DNA of 45,489 nt from an uncultured Bacillota bacterium (GCA_947246355.1 CAMXQX010000003.1:1-45489), one strand, 5' to 3'; positions 1-10,281 are shown, counted from the stretch's first letter. The notes: generated by a model not told the origin, from the letters alone. Program-made: numbers and translations.

Positions 1-554
1 TCCGTGGAATTAGAACAGCTTTCTTTAGAAGAATTATGGAATTTATTTCCTATCACACTAGTTGATAATCATGAAAAGTATAAAGTACAATATAAAAAAG
101 AAGAACAATACTGCAACCTTATATTAAAAGAATAAGCCATATAGGAAGCACATCGATTGCCAATATACAAACAAAACCCATTGTGGATATATTACTGGAA
201 GTGGAAACGAAGAGTGCTATAAAAAAAGTAAAGGAAATATTGATTAGTCATCACTATATTTTGATGGGTGAGGATTGGGCCTCTCTTAGAATTTCTTTGA
301 ATAAGGGGTATACAAACAAGGGGTATGCAAGAGAAGTATTTCATATTCATATAAGGAAATACAAAGATTGTGATGAACTTTATTTTCGAGATTATTTAAA
401 TGAAAATTTAAAAATAGCGAAAGAGTATGAAAAATTGAAATTAGATTTGTATGAAAAATATAGACCAAATCGAGATTTATATACCAAAGGAAAAACTGAT
501 TTTGTAGTAAGAATAGTACAAGTGGCAAAACAAAAATACCCCAATCGTTATTAA
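1..554 (+). pseudogene. GrpB/UPF0157-like protein, 5'-truncated by window edge and interrupted by a frameshift near 124-135
   Basis: Frame 1 reads SVELEQLSLEELWNLFPITLVDNHEKYKVQYKKEEQYCNLILKE*; frame 3 continues from the same point as RISHIGSTSIANIQTKPIVDILLEV..., a GrpB-like core. One extra A in the AAAA run would restore the frame. Confidence 0.7.
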
Positions 555-737
555 ATAAAGAAGTGATTTACCTTTTACTCTGTTTCGCTAAGAACACTTT
601 AAAAAATTGATATTATCATTTGTCATAACACTTAATCATAATAATAGTCAATCATTCGGTGACTTTATGTATGCGTCTTTAAAAATAAAATCATTATATC
701 TTTGGAAAAAGTATAAAGTATAAATAAAGTTTTCCAT

Positions 738-768
738 AAAAAAAGATATTCTCTTTTGAATATCCTTT
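738..768 (-). terminator. Rho-independent terminator for the minus-strand collagen-like gene
   Basis: GATATTC-tctttt-GAATATC stem; on the minus strand it is followed by a T-run (ttttttt). Confidence 0.6.
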
Positions 769-822
769 CATGGATGAAAAATTTCCTTTTGATGTACAAA
801 TTCTTATAGAGATAAATTTTGT

Positions 823-1345
823 TTAGAAATTAAGTTTTTTAATGAGTAAAGAAATATCTTGTGTTTCAGAAGAGGAAGTACTATCTTTTCTAAAGTACAC
901 AGCAATGGTTTGCTTTTTTTGAAATGTCATTAGCATGGTTTGAGAAAAATACTCTTGTCTAGAATCCGCTACAATGGATGCTAGCATCACACTATAACCA
1001 ACGCCATCTTCATTGGTGACTGTCATACCAAATTGATAGGACTTCATTGGCAGTAAGTCCTTCCATAGAACCACTTACTATAAACTCATAATTTCCAGGT
1101 TCGTTGATTTCTATTTGGTTGGTTTTAGGTGTGAAAACAGTTGCATTGTTAGGTAAAATTGTATTTTTAAAGATGTCTAAATATCCTTCTTTGGAAGAAT
1201 CAAAAAAATCTGTATAAAGAAGGGTTTCTAAACTTGCGGGTCCTGTGGGTCCCATTTCTCCCTGTACTCCTTGGGGTCCTGTTGCTCCATCCTGTCCAGA
1301 AGGAATGACAAAATCAAGAGTATAATTTACATTTTTTTGTTGCAT
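823..1345 (-). pseudogene. Collagen-like (BclA-type) surface/exosporium protein split by a frameshift
   Basis: ORF 1010..1345 has an NYTLDFVIPSGQDGATGPQGVQGEMGPTGPA head and start of a C-terminal domain; ORF 823..1074 in another frame continues the C-terminal domain and ends in LLIKKLNF, matching the IKKLPF/LKKIA ends of two paralogs in the window. Confidence 0.65.
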
Positions 1346-1434
1346 ATGTATCTCCTTTCTAATGTGCGTATATTCCTATTTCCAAAAAAGTATACGAAAT
1401 AGAAAAAAGTGAAGGTATGTAAAGAAAATTACTT

Positions 1435-1932
1435 TTAAAAAGGTAATTTTTTTATCATAAACTTTAAGGGTTCTGCATTGGCTCCTGTCGTATTTGCTGA
1501 AAACAAAAGGTGCATTTTTTGTGGTTCTGTTATTTTTAAAATTCCCGTTTTTGAAAATAACATCGAAGCCTTTTGTGCTGTTATCGTGGTTAAATTAGTT
1601 AGCCTCCCTTGTGTATTAACAGACTGTATGTTTACGACAGCATTTCCATTGAGTTTCCCACAAAGTGTGAATTCATAATTTCCTGGCTGCTTAATCGAAA
1701 TTTGATTGCCGTTGGTGCCGAAAAGGGACGAGTGATTGGGAAAGATGGTTGCATTAAAAATCGTGAGTAGGCCGTTTGTAAAGGAATTATTGTATTGTAC
1801 AAAGATAACATCTTCTAAAGTGGCAGGCCCTGTAGGTCCTATGGGTCCTTGTGGTCCTGTAGGACCTAGTTTTCCTGTTATTCCTTCTGGAATAGTAAAA
1901 TCCAAAAGATAGTTTTTATGATTTGGTTTCAT
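1435..1932 (-). CDS. Collagen-like (BclA-type) protein with short Gly-Pro repeats
   Basis: NYLLDFTIPEGITGKLGPTGPQGPIGPTGPATLEDV; paralog of 823..1345. Start chosen at the ATG (MKPNHKN) downstream of an aggagg-like RBS rather than the extended ORF start. Confidence 0.7.
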   Translation of the reverse strand: MKPNHKNYLLDFTIPEGITGKLGPTGPQGPIGPTGPATLEDVIFVQYNNSFTNGLLTIFNATIFPNHSSLFGTNGNQISIKQPGNYEFTLCGKLNGNAVVNIQSVNTQGRLTNLTTITAQKASMLFSKTGILKITEPQKMHLLFSANTTGANAEPLKFMIKKLPF

Positions 1933-2101
1933 TAATCCTCCTTTTCCATTTGGATATAGTATAGCAAAGCACATTTTTTCTTCATTTTATTTTATGATGA
2001 AGAAGAAAAGAGATTAACAGCAAAAGTTTATAATCGAGAGAATTTCTTGCATTGTAAAAAAATTGATGTATAATAGATGATAAAAAAAGGGGATTTTAGG
2101 T

Positions 2102-2815
2102 ATGAAAACAAAAAGTGAAAATGAACTTTATTTTAGAATGCAATTTCGTGGTTATGAGGGAATGCTTACACTTTATGAAAAGAAAAGGTTAAGCCCAAAG
2201 CAATACCATCCTCTTTATTCTACACATACCAATTTTTATCAGAAAGTTGTAGAAAAAGAGGAAGTGATAGGCAAAAGAATTCCTTCGATGCAATTATTTC
2301 CAGAAGTATATAAAAATTATGGTTTGGAAAGAGTAGACTATCCCGTCTGCAATGATTTTATGTTGGATGGATTTGAATACGATCAGAAAAGGGAAATCGT
2401 TACGTATGCTTCCATTTATGGTGTTTATGCGATCAGAAAAGAGGGAGCATATTATGAGGTAATTACAGGAGAAGAAGTGAAAGATTACGTAGTAGGAAGC
2501 GTTTTAGAAGTGACAACACCAAAAGAAATGCAAGAAATGCTAGAGGACTTAAATGCCATAGCTAAAAAGAAAGAAATTTATGTTTCTATACTGAGGGAAA
2601 TTCTTTTTTATCTAGAAGAAGGAGAGAAAAATAAAAATCTTGCATTAAAACGCTATACCCAAAATTATGCTATTCTAAAAAGAGAACAAGAAGAGAAATG
2701 GATAGAGAAACAAGTGAAAAGTCAAAATATGCAACAAAAATTTTCTATTACACCTTCTTTTCCTAAGGAAAAGGTAAAAGAATTGATTTATAAAATAAGA
2801 AACGATGTTCTATAG
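2102..2815 (+). CDS. Hypothetical protein
   Basis: 237-aa ORF, RBS-like ggggattttaggt, TATAAT-like box upstream; no family recognised. Confidence 0.75.
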   Translation: MKTKSENELYFRMQFRGYEGMLTLYEKKRLSPKQYHPLYSTHTNFYQKVVEKEEVIGKRIPSMQLFPEVYKNYGLERVDYPVCNDFMLDGFEYDQKREIVTYASIYGVYAIRKEGAYYEVITGEEVKDYVVGSVLEVTTPKEMQEMLEDLNAIAKKKEIYVSILREILFYLEEGEKNKNLALKRYTQNYAILKREQEEKWIEKQVKSQNMQQKFSITPSFPKEKVKELIYKIRNDVL

Positions 2816-2824
2816 GAGGAAAAT

Positions 2825-3079
2825 TTGAAAACAGATTTACGAACCATTCCTTATGTAGGGAAAAAGACGAAAGCACTTTTGTTAAAAATGGGAATCACTT
2901 GTGTGGAAGATTTAATCGGTAAAAACCCAGAAGAACTTTATTTAAAAGAGTGTGCTATGAAAGGGTATATAGAAGACAAATGTGAACTTTATGTTTTTCG
3001 TATGATGGTTTATTATGCAGAACATGAAGTGCATGAAGCAGAAAAATTAAAATGGTGGTATTGGAAAGACCATACGTAG
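2825..3079 (+). CDS. Helix-hairpin-helix protein, Cdd1/pathogenicity-locus type
   Basis: DLRTIPYVGKKTKALLLKMGITCVEDLIGKNPEELY...LYVFRMMVYYAEHEVHEAEKLKWWYWKD matches the Cdd1 pattern; aggaggaaa RBS. Confidence 0.8.
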   Translation: MKTDLRTIPYVGKKTKALLLKMGITCVEDLIGKNPEELYLKECAMKGYIEDKCELYVFRMMVYYAEHEVHEAEKLKWWYWKDHT

Positions 3080-3122
3080 TGAAGAAAAGTAAAGCATAAA
3101 AAAATGAGCAAGGGGGGATTTT

Positions 3123-4379
3123 ATGAAATTGCTGTTTTTACCTAGTTTACCTAAAGAACAAGATACAAAGGCATGTAATCTATTAAATACATTACTTAAG
3201 AAGGACTTTAATATTGTTTTTTACCTACCAAAACATGAGATGGAGAGATGTTTAATTTATAATTTTTTAAATGGTAACATCATAAAAAACATTATAAAAA
3301 ACGAACTTATTGATAAAAATCGTATTTTGTTTGTTGGTAAGGGTTGTCTTATAGAAGAAGCTGGAGCACTTCAAAAAGAAAATATAGGGGCAGCCAATAT
3401 TTCTTCGAAATGTGCAGTACCAGGGAATTTTTATTGTGATTTTATTCCAGCCGTCCTTGACTACTATAGAAAAGAGCAAATTGAAATTGAAGATATTCTT
3501 CTCTTTTTAAAAGGTGAAAAAAGTGAGAAAGAAATCTATGAATGGGTAGATGGACAAGAGATTTTTTATTCAAATGAAATAATAAAAGAACTAGAAAATT
3601 ATGCAAAAGCAAATCAAATTCGATATGTGAGGCCTATAGATAGTTGGGAAAGTTGCCTAGTAGAAGAGATAAAGAAAACTTCTTTAGAGAAAAGTATGCA
3701 GTATGCAACAAATTTAGATATCCTTTATCAACCTTTTCTTAAAAAAGCTTCCTTAAAAAATAAATTTTCTATCTTGTTCACGGATCGTGATCAAACTTTA
3801 TCTGTTACTTCTTTTAAGCAAACGCAAAAACATTTTGAACAAATGAAGTCCTTTTTAGAAGAGGGAAACTTCATTGTTGTTATCACAACTGGAAATCATG
3901 AATCCACTCTATTTCATGAAAATAAACGATTAGAAACACTTTGGAAAAGCTTAAGTGAATACAAAAACCAAATCATAGGACTTCCACCTTTTTGTGCTGG
4001 AGTCACTTTAGGAAATATAAAAATACCAATTGGCCATAATGCTATCTATAAGCGTAATATTATAGGACCAATTCTTCGTATGTTTTTAGAGAATAGATAT
4101 GAAATAGATCAGATTTTTTGTATAGGAGATAGTCCTATAGATATGGACATGATTATAGATGCTGTATCTAAATTTGATGCCATAGGATATCATATACGAA
4201 AAGATGATAGTTATTTTGCTAAAGATAGGGGAATCGATTTTTTTGACGAAAGAGATTGGATTTATCTTAGAAATCATGGAGTAGATTCTTTTGCAACATT
4301 TATGAATCAATATGTTCTTCCTAGTAAAGAAAAGCAAAAAAGAAAAGAAGTGCATGAAATTTCTTATAGAAAAAAGTAG
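3123..4379 (+). CDS. HAD-superfamily-like protein with an unassigned N-terminal region
   Basis: FTDRDQTL (DxDxT motif I), ITTGNH, GDSPIDMDM (motif IV-like) in the C-terminal half. Confidence 0.65.
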   Translation: MKLLFLPSLPKEQDTKACNLLNTLLKKDFNIVFYLPKHEMERCLIYNFLNGNIIKNIIKNELIDKNRILFVGKGCLIEEAGALQKENIGAANISSKCAVPGNFYCDFIPAVLDYYRKEQIEIEDILLFLKGEKSEKEIYEWVDGQEIFYSNEIIKELENYAKANQIRYVRPIDSWESCLVEEIKKTSLEKSMQYATNLDILYQPFLKKASLKNKFSILFTDRDQTLSVTSFKQTQKHFEQMKSFLEEGNFIVVITTGNHESTLFHENKRLETLWKSLSEYKNQIIGLPPFCAGVTLGNIKIPIGHNAIYKRNIIGPILRMFLENRYEIDQIFCIGDSPIDMDMIIDAVSKFDAIGYHIRKDDSYFAKDRGIDFFDERDWIYLRNHGVDSFATFMNQYVLPSKEKQKRKEVHEISYRKK

Positions 4380-4404
4380 CAAAGAAAATTTCCTTTTTTA
4401 GGTT

Positions 4405-4430
4405 AGAAACTTCAAATGTGAAGTTTTTTT
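4405..4430 (+). terminator. Rho-independent terminator
   Basis: aACTTC-aaatgt-GAAGTttttttc. Confidence 0.65.
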
Positions 4431-4486
4431 CGTATAGAGAGAGTAAATGTTGTATAATAGAGAAAATGGAATTGAAGGAGGAACGT

Positions 4487-5257
4487 ATGATATCGATAAA
4501 AAGTGAAAGGGAGATTGCTCTCATGAGGGAAGCAGGCCTCATGGTTTCGAAAACACATGAGTATTTGCAGAAATATATAAGACCTGGCATAACAACGAAA
4601 GAGTTAAATCGTATGGCCGAGGAATATATTCTATGTCTTGGTGGTATTCCTACTTGTAAAGGGTATGAAGGTTTTCCAAGTGGTTTATGTACCAGCGTGA
4701 ATGATACTGTTGTGCATGGTATTCCTTCTAATCAAAAGTTAAAAGAGGGAGATATTATTTCTGTGGATATGGTGATAGGGTATAAAGGATACCAAGGCGA
4801 TGCTGCATGGACTTATGCGGTGGGAGAGGTAAGTGCTGACAAAAGATATTTAATGGAACACACAGAAAAAGCCTTGTATAAAGGGATAGAACAGATTAAA
4901 CCTGGGGCACACATTGGAGATATTTCTTCAGCTATTGAAACGTATGCCAAAGAACATCATTTGGGAGTCGTAGAAGAACTTTGTGGACATGGAATTGGGA
5001 GAGAGATGCATGAAGACCCAGAGGTACCTAATTATGGAATCAAGAAAGCGGGACCTAGACTCAAAGAAGGAATGGTCATTTGTGTAGAACCTATGTTAAC
5101 TTATGGTGATAAGGCAATCTATATTTTAGAGGACAATTGGACTGTCAAGACAGAGGATGGAAAACCAGCAGCGCACTATGAACATACCGTTTTAGTCACC
5201 AAAGAGGGTTATGAGATTTTGACGCCACGATTGAATGAGGAGTATTTATATGAATAA
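4487..5257 (+). CDS. map: Methionine aminopeptidase, type I
   Basis: SIKSEREIALMREAGLMVSKTHEYLQKYIRPGITTKELN...GYQGDAAWTYAVG...CGHGIGREMHEDPEVPNYG; start after ggaggaacgt, TATAAT at 4453-4458. Confidence 0.95.
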   Translation: MISIKSEREIALMREAGLMVSKTHEYLQKYIRPGITTKELNRMAEEYILCLGGIPTCKGYEGFPSGLCTSVNDTVVHGIPSNQKLKEGDIISVDMVIGYKGYQGDAAWTYAVGEVSADKRYLMEHTEKALYKGIEQIKPGAHIGDISSAIETYAKEHHLGVVEELCGHGIGREMHEDPEVPNYGIKKAGPRLKEGMVICVEPMLTYGDKAIYILEDNWTVKTEDGKPAAHYEHTVLVTKEGYEILTPRLNEEYLYE

Positions 5258-6188
5258 AATTATAGAAGTCGCAAATCTTACCAAAAAATACAAAGGAAAA
5301 ACAGCGGTGGATGCTCTTTCCTTTTCGGTTTTTGAAGGAGAAATTTTAGGGTTACTCGGACCCAATGGTAGTGGAAAATCAACAACCATTAATTGTATTT
5401 TGTCCCTTCTTTCAATAGATGAAGGAAAGATTACAATCTTTGGGCAAGAAATGAAGCCAAGTGCTTATGAGATAAAAAAAGAGATAGGTGTTGTTTTTCA
5501 AGATGTCGCTGTTTTTGATGAGTTAACTGTCATAGATAACATTCGCTATTTTTGTGGCCTTTATATTAAAGATAAGAAGGTAAGAGAAGTGTATATCGAG
5601 GAAGCTATTCAATTGGTCGGTTTAGAAGAATTTAAAAAATACTATCCAAAACAATTGTCTGGAGGTCTACTTAGAAGACTCAACATTGCTTGTGGTATTA
5701 GTCATAAACCAAAACTTATTTTCTTTGATGAACCAACCGTTGCTGTCGATCCGCAGAGTAGAAACAATATATTAGACGGAATGAAAACATTAAATAAAAA
5801 TGGAGCCACTATTATCTACACGACACACTATATGGAAGAAGTAGAATTTCTTTGTCATCGTGTTATTATTTTAGATAAGGGAAAAATTATAGAGAGTGGA
5901 ACCATTGATGAATTAAAATCACTTTCGAACATAGAAGAAAAAATAAGTGTAGAAGTAAACAATTTAAAGAAGAGCATTATTTCTGATATTGCAAAATGGG
6001 AACAAGTGGAATCGGTAGACTATGAAAATGGTATTTTAATAGTGACTTACCAAAAGGGAAAGAACAATTTGGCTGGCTTGATACATTATTTTAAAGAAAA
6101 TAGAATTGAATATAATAAAATATTCTCCGAAAGACCTACACTCAATGATGTTTTCTTAGAATTAACGGGTAAGGGGCTTAGAGATTAA
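5250..6188 (+). CDS. ABC transporter ATP-binding protein
   Basis: Walker A GPNGSGKST, signature LSGGLLRRLNIA, Walker B LIFFDEPT; overlaps the map stop. Confidence 0.95.
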   Translation: MNKIIEVANLTKKYKGKTAVDALSFSVFEGEILGLLGPNGSGKSTTINCILSLLSIDEGKITIFGQEMKPSAYEIKKEIGVVFQDVAVFDELTVIDNIRYFCGLYIKDKKVREVYIEEAIQLVGLEEFKKYYPKQLSGGLLRRLNIACGISHKPKLIFFDEPTVAVDPQSRNNILDGMKTLNKNGATIIYTTHYMEEVEFLCHRVIILDKGKIIESGTIDELKSLSNIEEKISVEVNNLKKSIISDIAKWEQVESVDYENGILIVTYQKGKNNLAGLIHYFKENRIEYNKIFSERPTLNDVFLELTGKGLRD

Positions 6189-7375
6189 TGTTTCATCAAT
6201 TTATCTATTCCCTTAAAACCCTTTGCAAAAATAAGATGCTTCTTTTTTGGACATTTGCCTTTCCTATTATATTAGGTACTTTCTTTTCTCTCGCATTTTC
6301 CAATATTGAAAACAGTGAAAAATTGGACGTATTTCCTATTGCTATTGTCAATAACGATGCATTTCAAAATCGAAAAATACTGCAAGAAACATTTAAAAAT
6401 CTAGGTGAGGAAGGAAATGAGAATCAACTTTTTACGATTACCTATGTAGAAAAAGAAGAAGAGGCAGCAAATCTTCTAGAGGAAGGGACGATAGAAGGGT
6501 ATCTTCACTTAGAGGAAGAAGCAAAAGTGATTGTAAAAAAAAGTGGAATTCATCAAACAATTTTAAAAGTAGCAACAGAAGAGATGTTACAGATGGAGAT
6601 GATGGTTCAAGTAGATATTGAAAAGGAGATACAGGAAAATTTAAAAAATGGAATTGCTCTTGATGTGACACAGGAATATTTTGAACAGATTGCCTCTAAC
6701 ATTGGTCATCAATTGCAAGAAAAAATGGGTATAAAGGATATTTCAAGTAGTCATTTAAGTTATACAATGATAGAGTTTTATACATTGATTGCTATGACTT
6801 GTTTATATGGTGGCATTCTAGGTATGACTTCTATTCATCAAAATTTACCAAATAAAAGTGAGGTAGGCAAACGAGTTTCTGTAAGTCCTATTTCCAAAGG
6901 AAAATTGATTTTCAGTAGTGTACTCTCTAGTTTTTTAGTACAATTATTCGGTCTTTTTCTTTTATTTCTCTATACTATTTTTGTATTGAAAGTAGATTAT
7001 GGCAACAAATTATTCTTTATTATTCTACTCGCTTTTGTAGGTAGTCTAGCGGGTCTTTCTTTAGGTATTTTTATTGCCACTTTCTTAAAGGCAAATGAAA
7101 ATGTAAAAACAGGCGTTATGATTGCAATGACTATGTTGGGCTGTTTTTTATCAGGTATGATGGGCATTACGATGAAATACATTGTTGATACCCATCTACC
7201 TATAGTAAACAAAATCAATCCAGCAAGCAGGATTACCGATGGATTTTATTCTTTATATTATTATGATACATTGGATCGATTTTATGGTAATGTTTTTAGT
7301 TTATTATTCTTCGCCCTCCTTCTGCTTCTTCTTTCTATGTATCAATTAAGGAGGCAAACCTATGACAGTATTTAA
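6188..7375 (+). CDS. ABC-2 type permease
   Basis: N-terminal TM, extracellular loop, multiple C-terminal TMs; overlaps the ATPase stop. Confidence 0.85.
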   Translation: MFHQFIYSLKTLCKNKMLLFWTFAFPIILGTFFSLAFSNIENSEKLDVFPIAIVNNDAFQNRKILQETFKNLGEEGNENQLFTITYVEKEEEAANLLEEGTIEGYLHLEEEAKVIVKKSGIHQTILKVATEEMLQMEMMVQVDIEKEIQENLKNGIALDVTQEYFEQIASNIGHQLQEKMGIKDISSSHLSYTMIEFYTLIAMTCLYGGILGMTSIHQNLPNKSEVGKRVSVSPISKGKLIFSSVLSSFLVQLFGLFLLFLYTIFVLKVDYGNKLFFIILLAFVGSLAGLSLGIFIATFLKANENVKTGVMIAMTMLGCFLSGMMGITMKYIVDTHLPIVNKINPASRITDGFYSLYYYDTLDRFYGNVFSLLFFALLLLLLSMYQLRRQTYDSI

Positions 7376-8504
7376 AACATTTTTAAAAGTACTCAATAAA
7401 AACAAATTTATCGTCATTTTATATAGTGTTATTTTATTGTTTTTTGGTGTTTCGAATATGCAAACCCAAGAAGAAAATACGAATTTCATCTCTAGCAAAC
7501 CAGATGTATTACTGGTGGTATCCGATGAACTAGAAGGAATTACCAAACATTTTGTGGATTATATGGAGAAGCATACCAATAGAAAAGAAATAGAGGAAAG
7601 TGTAAGAGACGATGCCTTATTTTATAGGGATGTCAATTATATCATTTTTATCAATGACCATTTTAGAGAAGACTTTTTAAGTGGAGAACAACCGAATATT
7701 GAAGTAAAAAGTACAGGAGATTATCAAGCATCTTTAGCAGAATTACTAGTGAATAATTATTTAAAAGTAGCTTCCGTTTATCAAAAAATGGGATTTACAG
7801 AAGAAGAAATAATGCAGAATATAGATAAGACACTTGAAAAACAAGTAGTTATGGAAGTCACCTCTCCATTAGATACAGACCAATTAGAAAAAGTCGCATT
7901 TTACTATAATTTTCTCAGTTATAGTATGCTTGCTGGGTGTGTTTATATTATTTGTCTTATGTTGGTGAGTTTTCAAAATGAAAAAATTCGCAAAAGAACA
8001 ATCATTAGTAGCATGTCAGATAGAAAATATAATCGTATTTTACTACTTTCTAATGGACTATTTGCACTTTTGTTATGGTTGTGCTACGTTGTTTTAAGTT
8101 TTATCTTATTAGGAGAGGGTATGTTTAGCCGACAAGGCTTTCTTATGCTTATTAATTCTTTCTTATTTACCATTTGTTGCTTAACGCTTGCATTTCTTCT
8201 TGGAACCCTTATTCGTAGTAAGAATACCATCAATGGAATTGTAAATGTAGTTGCCTTAGGTTCTAGTTTTTTATGTGGAGCTTTTGTACCGATGGAATGG
8301 CTTCCTAATTTTGTTCTTAAAATAGCGCATCTACTTCCTTCTTATTGGTATATCAAAACCAATGAATTACTAAAGACGATGGAAATCATAAATATAGAAT
8401 CTTTAAAACCTATTTTCTACCCTATGGGAATATTGTGTTTCTTTTCTGTTTTCTTTGTTATTCTTACCAATTATATTTCTTCGAAAAGAAGAAATATAGG
8501 CTAG
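7362..8504 (+). CDS. ABC-2 type permease
   Basis: Same topology as the preceding permease; LCGAFVPMEWLPNFVLKIAHLLPSYWYIK typical of ABC-2 families. Confidence 0.85.
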   Translation: MTVFKTFLKVLNKNKFIVILYSVILLFFGVSNMQTQEENTNFISSKPDVLLVVSDELEGITKHFVDYMEKHTNRKEIEESVRDDALFYRDVNYIIFINDHFREDFLSGEQPNIEVKSTGDYQASLAELLVNNYLKVASVYQKMGFTEEEIMQNIDKTLEKQVVMEVTSPLDTDQLEKVAFYYNFLSYSMLAGCVYIICLMLVSFQNEKIRKRTIISSMSDRKYNRILLLSNGLFALLLWLCYVVLSFILLGEGMFSRQGFLMLINSFLFTICCLTLAFLLGTLIRSKNTINGIVNVVALGSSFLCGAFVPMEWLPNFVLKIAHLLPSYWYIKTNELLKTMEIINIESLKPIFYPMGILCFFSVFFVILTNYISSKRRNIG

Positions 8505-8523
8505 GATAAAGAAAATGTTAACT

Positions 8524-8558
8524 CTAGTTGACAAATTTCCAAGCGAACTAGATAGAAT
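8524..8558 (+). promoter_or_regulatory. Putative promoter with embedded inverted repeat upstream of the XRE gene
   Basis: TTGACA (8528-8533) and TAGAAT (8553-8558), 19-nt spacer; CTAGTT...AACTAG arms flank the region. Confidence 0.4.
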
Positions 8559-8600
8559 GCAACAAAGAAAAATAGGTATAATGAAATCGAGGTGAAGAAA

Positions 8601-9233
8601 ATGAATATAGGTGAGAAACTTTATGATTTAAGAAGAGAAAAACACTTATCACAAGAAGAGGTGGCAGGGAAGCTAAATGTCACAAGACAAACGATTTCGA
8701 AATGGGAAACGAACCAAAGTACTCCCGATTTTGATAAAATTGTTCCTCTATGTCAACTTTATGGTATATCGGCAGATGAACTTTTAACAGGGGCAAGGAA
8801 GGAAGAGAAAAATCTAAAAATAGAAAACCAAGAAGAAAAATTAGAAAATAAAAGAAAAAAAGCAATGGGCATAGGAATAGCCATTATTCTTTATTTTATA
8901 GCCATTGCTTGGATAATGGTATCGATTCCTGTTTTGATGATGAATCCCATTGTATCTTCGGCTATCTTCTTACTCATTTGTGGAGTAGCAACGTTTGTGA
9001 TTGTTTATTCATCCATTGTCTATAAGGAGAAAAAGAAAAAAGAAATGGATGATGAGAGTACTAGATTAAGGAAACAAATAACAGAGATTGCATCGATGAT
9101 TACACTGGTCATTTATTTATTTGTAAGCTTTTTTACCATGGCTTGGCATATTACTTGGCTTTTATGGATTGTGTATGCATTGGTAGAAGAAATCATTAAG
9201 CTTATCTTTTTATTAAAGGGGGAATCCAAATGA
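8601..9233 (+). CDS. XRE-family transcriptional regulator with C-terminal TM segments
   Basis: IGEKLYDLRREKHLSQEEVAGKLNVTRQTISKWETNQSTPDFDKIVPLCQLYGISADELL HTH; GAGGTG RBS upstream of the ATG. Confidence 0.9.
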   Translation: MNIGEKLYDLRREKHLSQEEVAGKLNVTRQTISKWETNQSTPDFDKIVPLCQLYGISADELLTGARKEEKNLKIENQEEKLENKRKKAMGIGIAIILYFIAIAWIMVSIPVLMMNPIVSSAIFLLICGVATFVIVYSSIVYKEKKKKEMDDESTRLRKQITEIASMITLVIYLFVSFFTMAWHITWLLWIVYALVEEIIKLIFLLKGESK

Positions 9234-10117
9234 AAAATAAAGGAGTGATTATTACCTTGATTGTTTTATTATCCATACTGGTACTAGGAATTATTTCTTT
9301 ACTTGTTTTCTTTTTAACAGGAAGTAGACATGTTGGTTTTATTTCTTTTGGAAATAGTGTGAGTACAGAGCTTGTTTTTGATAAAGTGTATCAACAAAAT
9401 TTTGATGAGGTAACTATCAACACCAGTACAGGAAATATAGAAATCAAGGTTTCTAAAGATGAGGACATCCATGTTCGTATCTATGGGGATAAAGAAAGAA
9501 CGAATGTAGAGGAGAAGAAGCAACAACTTTTTATTGAAACAAAAAGTAAGAAATGTTTTGGTTTTTGTTTTAACCAAAAAATGGCTAAAGTAGAAGTAGA
9601 ACTACCTGCTTCTTTTGAAAATAAAATCAATATCAAAAATAACTATGGCGATGTTGCCATTGCCTCTTTTTTAAATGCCAACATAAAGGTGGATGAAGAT
9701 GCCGGAGATGTTTCTATTTTAGGAGGAAGAGAAGTGATAGTTGACAATCATTATGGCGATATTGAAATTGAAGAGGCTAAAGAAATTAAGGTAAAAGAAT
9801 CTGCTGGTGACGTTTCAATCGGTAAGGTAGAGAAGGTACAGGTGGAAAACAACTATGGAGACATTAAAATTCGTGAAGTAACAGGAAGCATGGATATAGA
9901 ACAGGATTGTGGAGATGTCAAGGTAGAAAAGATAGACCTTACCCAAAATTCTTCAATTGAAAATAATTTAGGTGAGATTAAAATTGGTTCTACCAATGAA
10001 ATTTATATTGATGCTAAAACAAGTTTGGGCGATGTCAAAATTAACGAGAATTATACAAAATCAGATATTACATTAAAGCTTAAAAATAGTTGTGGAGATA
10101 TTCGAGTGGATAATTAA
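9230..10117 (+). CDS. DUF4097-like membrane-anchored beta-repeat protein
   Basis: N-terminal TM then repeating NNYGDVAI / DAGDVSI / NHYGDIEI / SAGDVSI / NNYGDIKI / DCGDVKV units. Confidence 0.8.
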   Translation: MKNKGVIITLIVLLSILVLGIISLLVFFLTGSRHVGFISFGNSVSTELVFDKVYQQNFDEVTINTSTGNIEIKVSKDEDIHVRIYGDKERTNVEEKKQQLFIETKSKKCFGFCFNQKMAKVEVELPASFENKINIKNNYGDVAIASFLNANIKVDEDAGDVSILGGREVIVDNHYGDIEIEEAKEIKVKESAGDVSIGKVEKVQVENNYGDIKIREVTGSMDIEQDCGDVKVEKIDLTQNSSIENNLGEIKIGSTNEIYIDAKTSLGDVKINENYTKSDITLKLKNSCGDIRVDN

Positions 10118-10145
10118 AAAGAAGAGGTTTTTCTTCTTTTTCTTT
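10116..10145 (+). terminator. Rho-independent terminator
   Basis: AAAGAAGA-ggtttt-TCTTCTTTttctttt. Confidence 0.7.
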
Positions 10146-10281
10146 AACAGATGATGTGAATTAGAAGATGTTTGTCATTTTTGAATGAATATTTTTCTAA
10201 TACATCCTGTATTTATGCTTTATAATCACACGAAGTATATAGATTTTAATATAATATAGAAAGGTGAGAAAGGAGAAATTT

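Noticed and set aside
823-1974. Collagen-like genes as phage tail-fibre genes
   Set aside because: No other phage structural, lysis or integrase genes nearby; domain layout fits BclA-type surface proteins better.
6438-6671. Leu/Phe-rich minus-strand ORF inside the ABC permease
   Set aside because: Arises from Glu/Lys-rich codons on the opposite strand; many similar antisense ORFs in the track were rejected for the same reason.
5250-10117. ABC/XRE/DUF4097 cluster as a bacteriocin immunity or biosynthesis locus
   Set aside because: No precursor peptide, modification enzyme or peptidase domain seen; generic ABC-2 exporter is the safer call.
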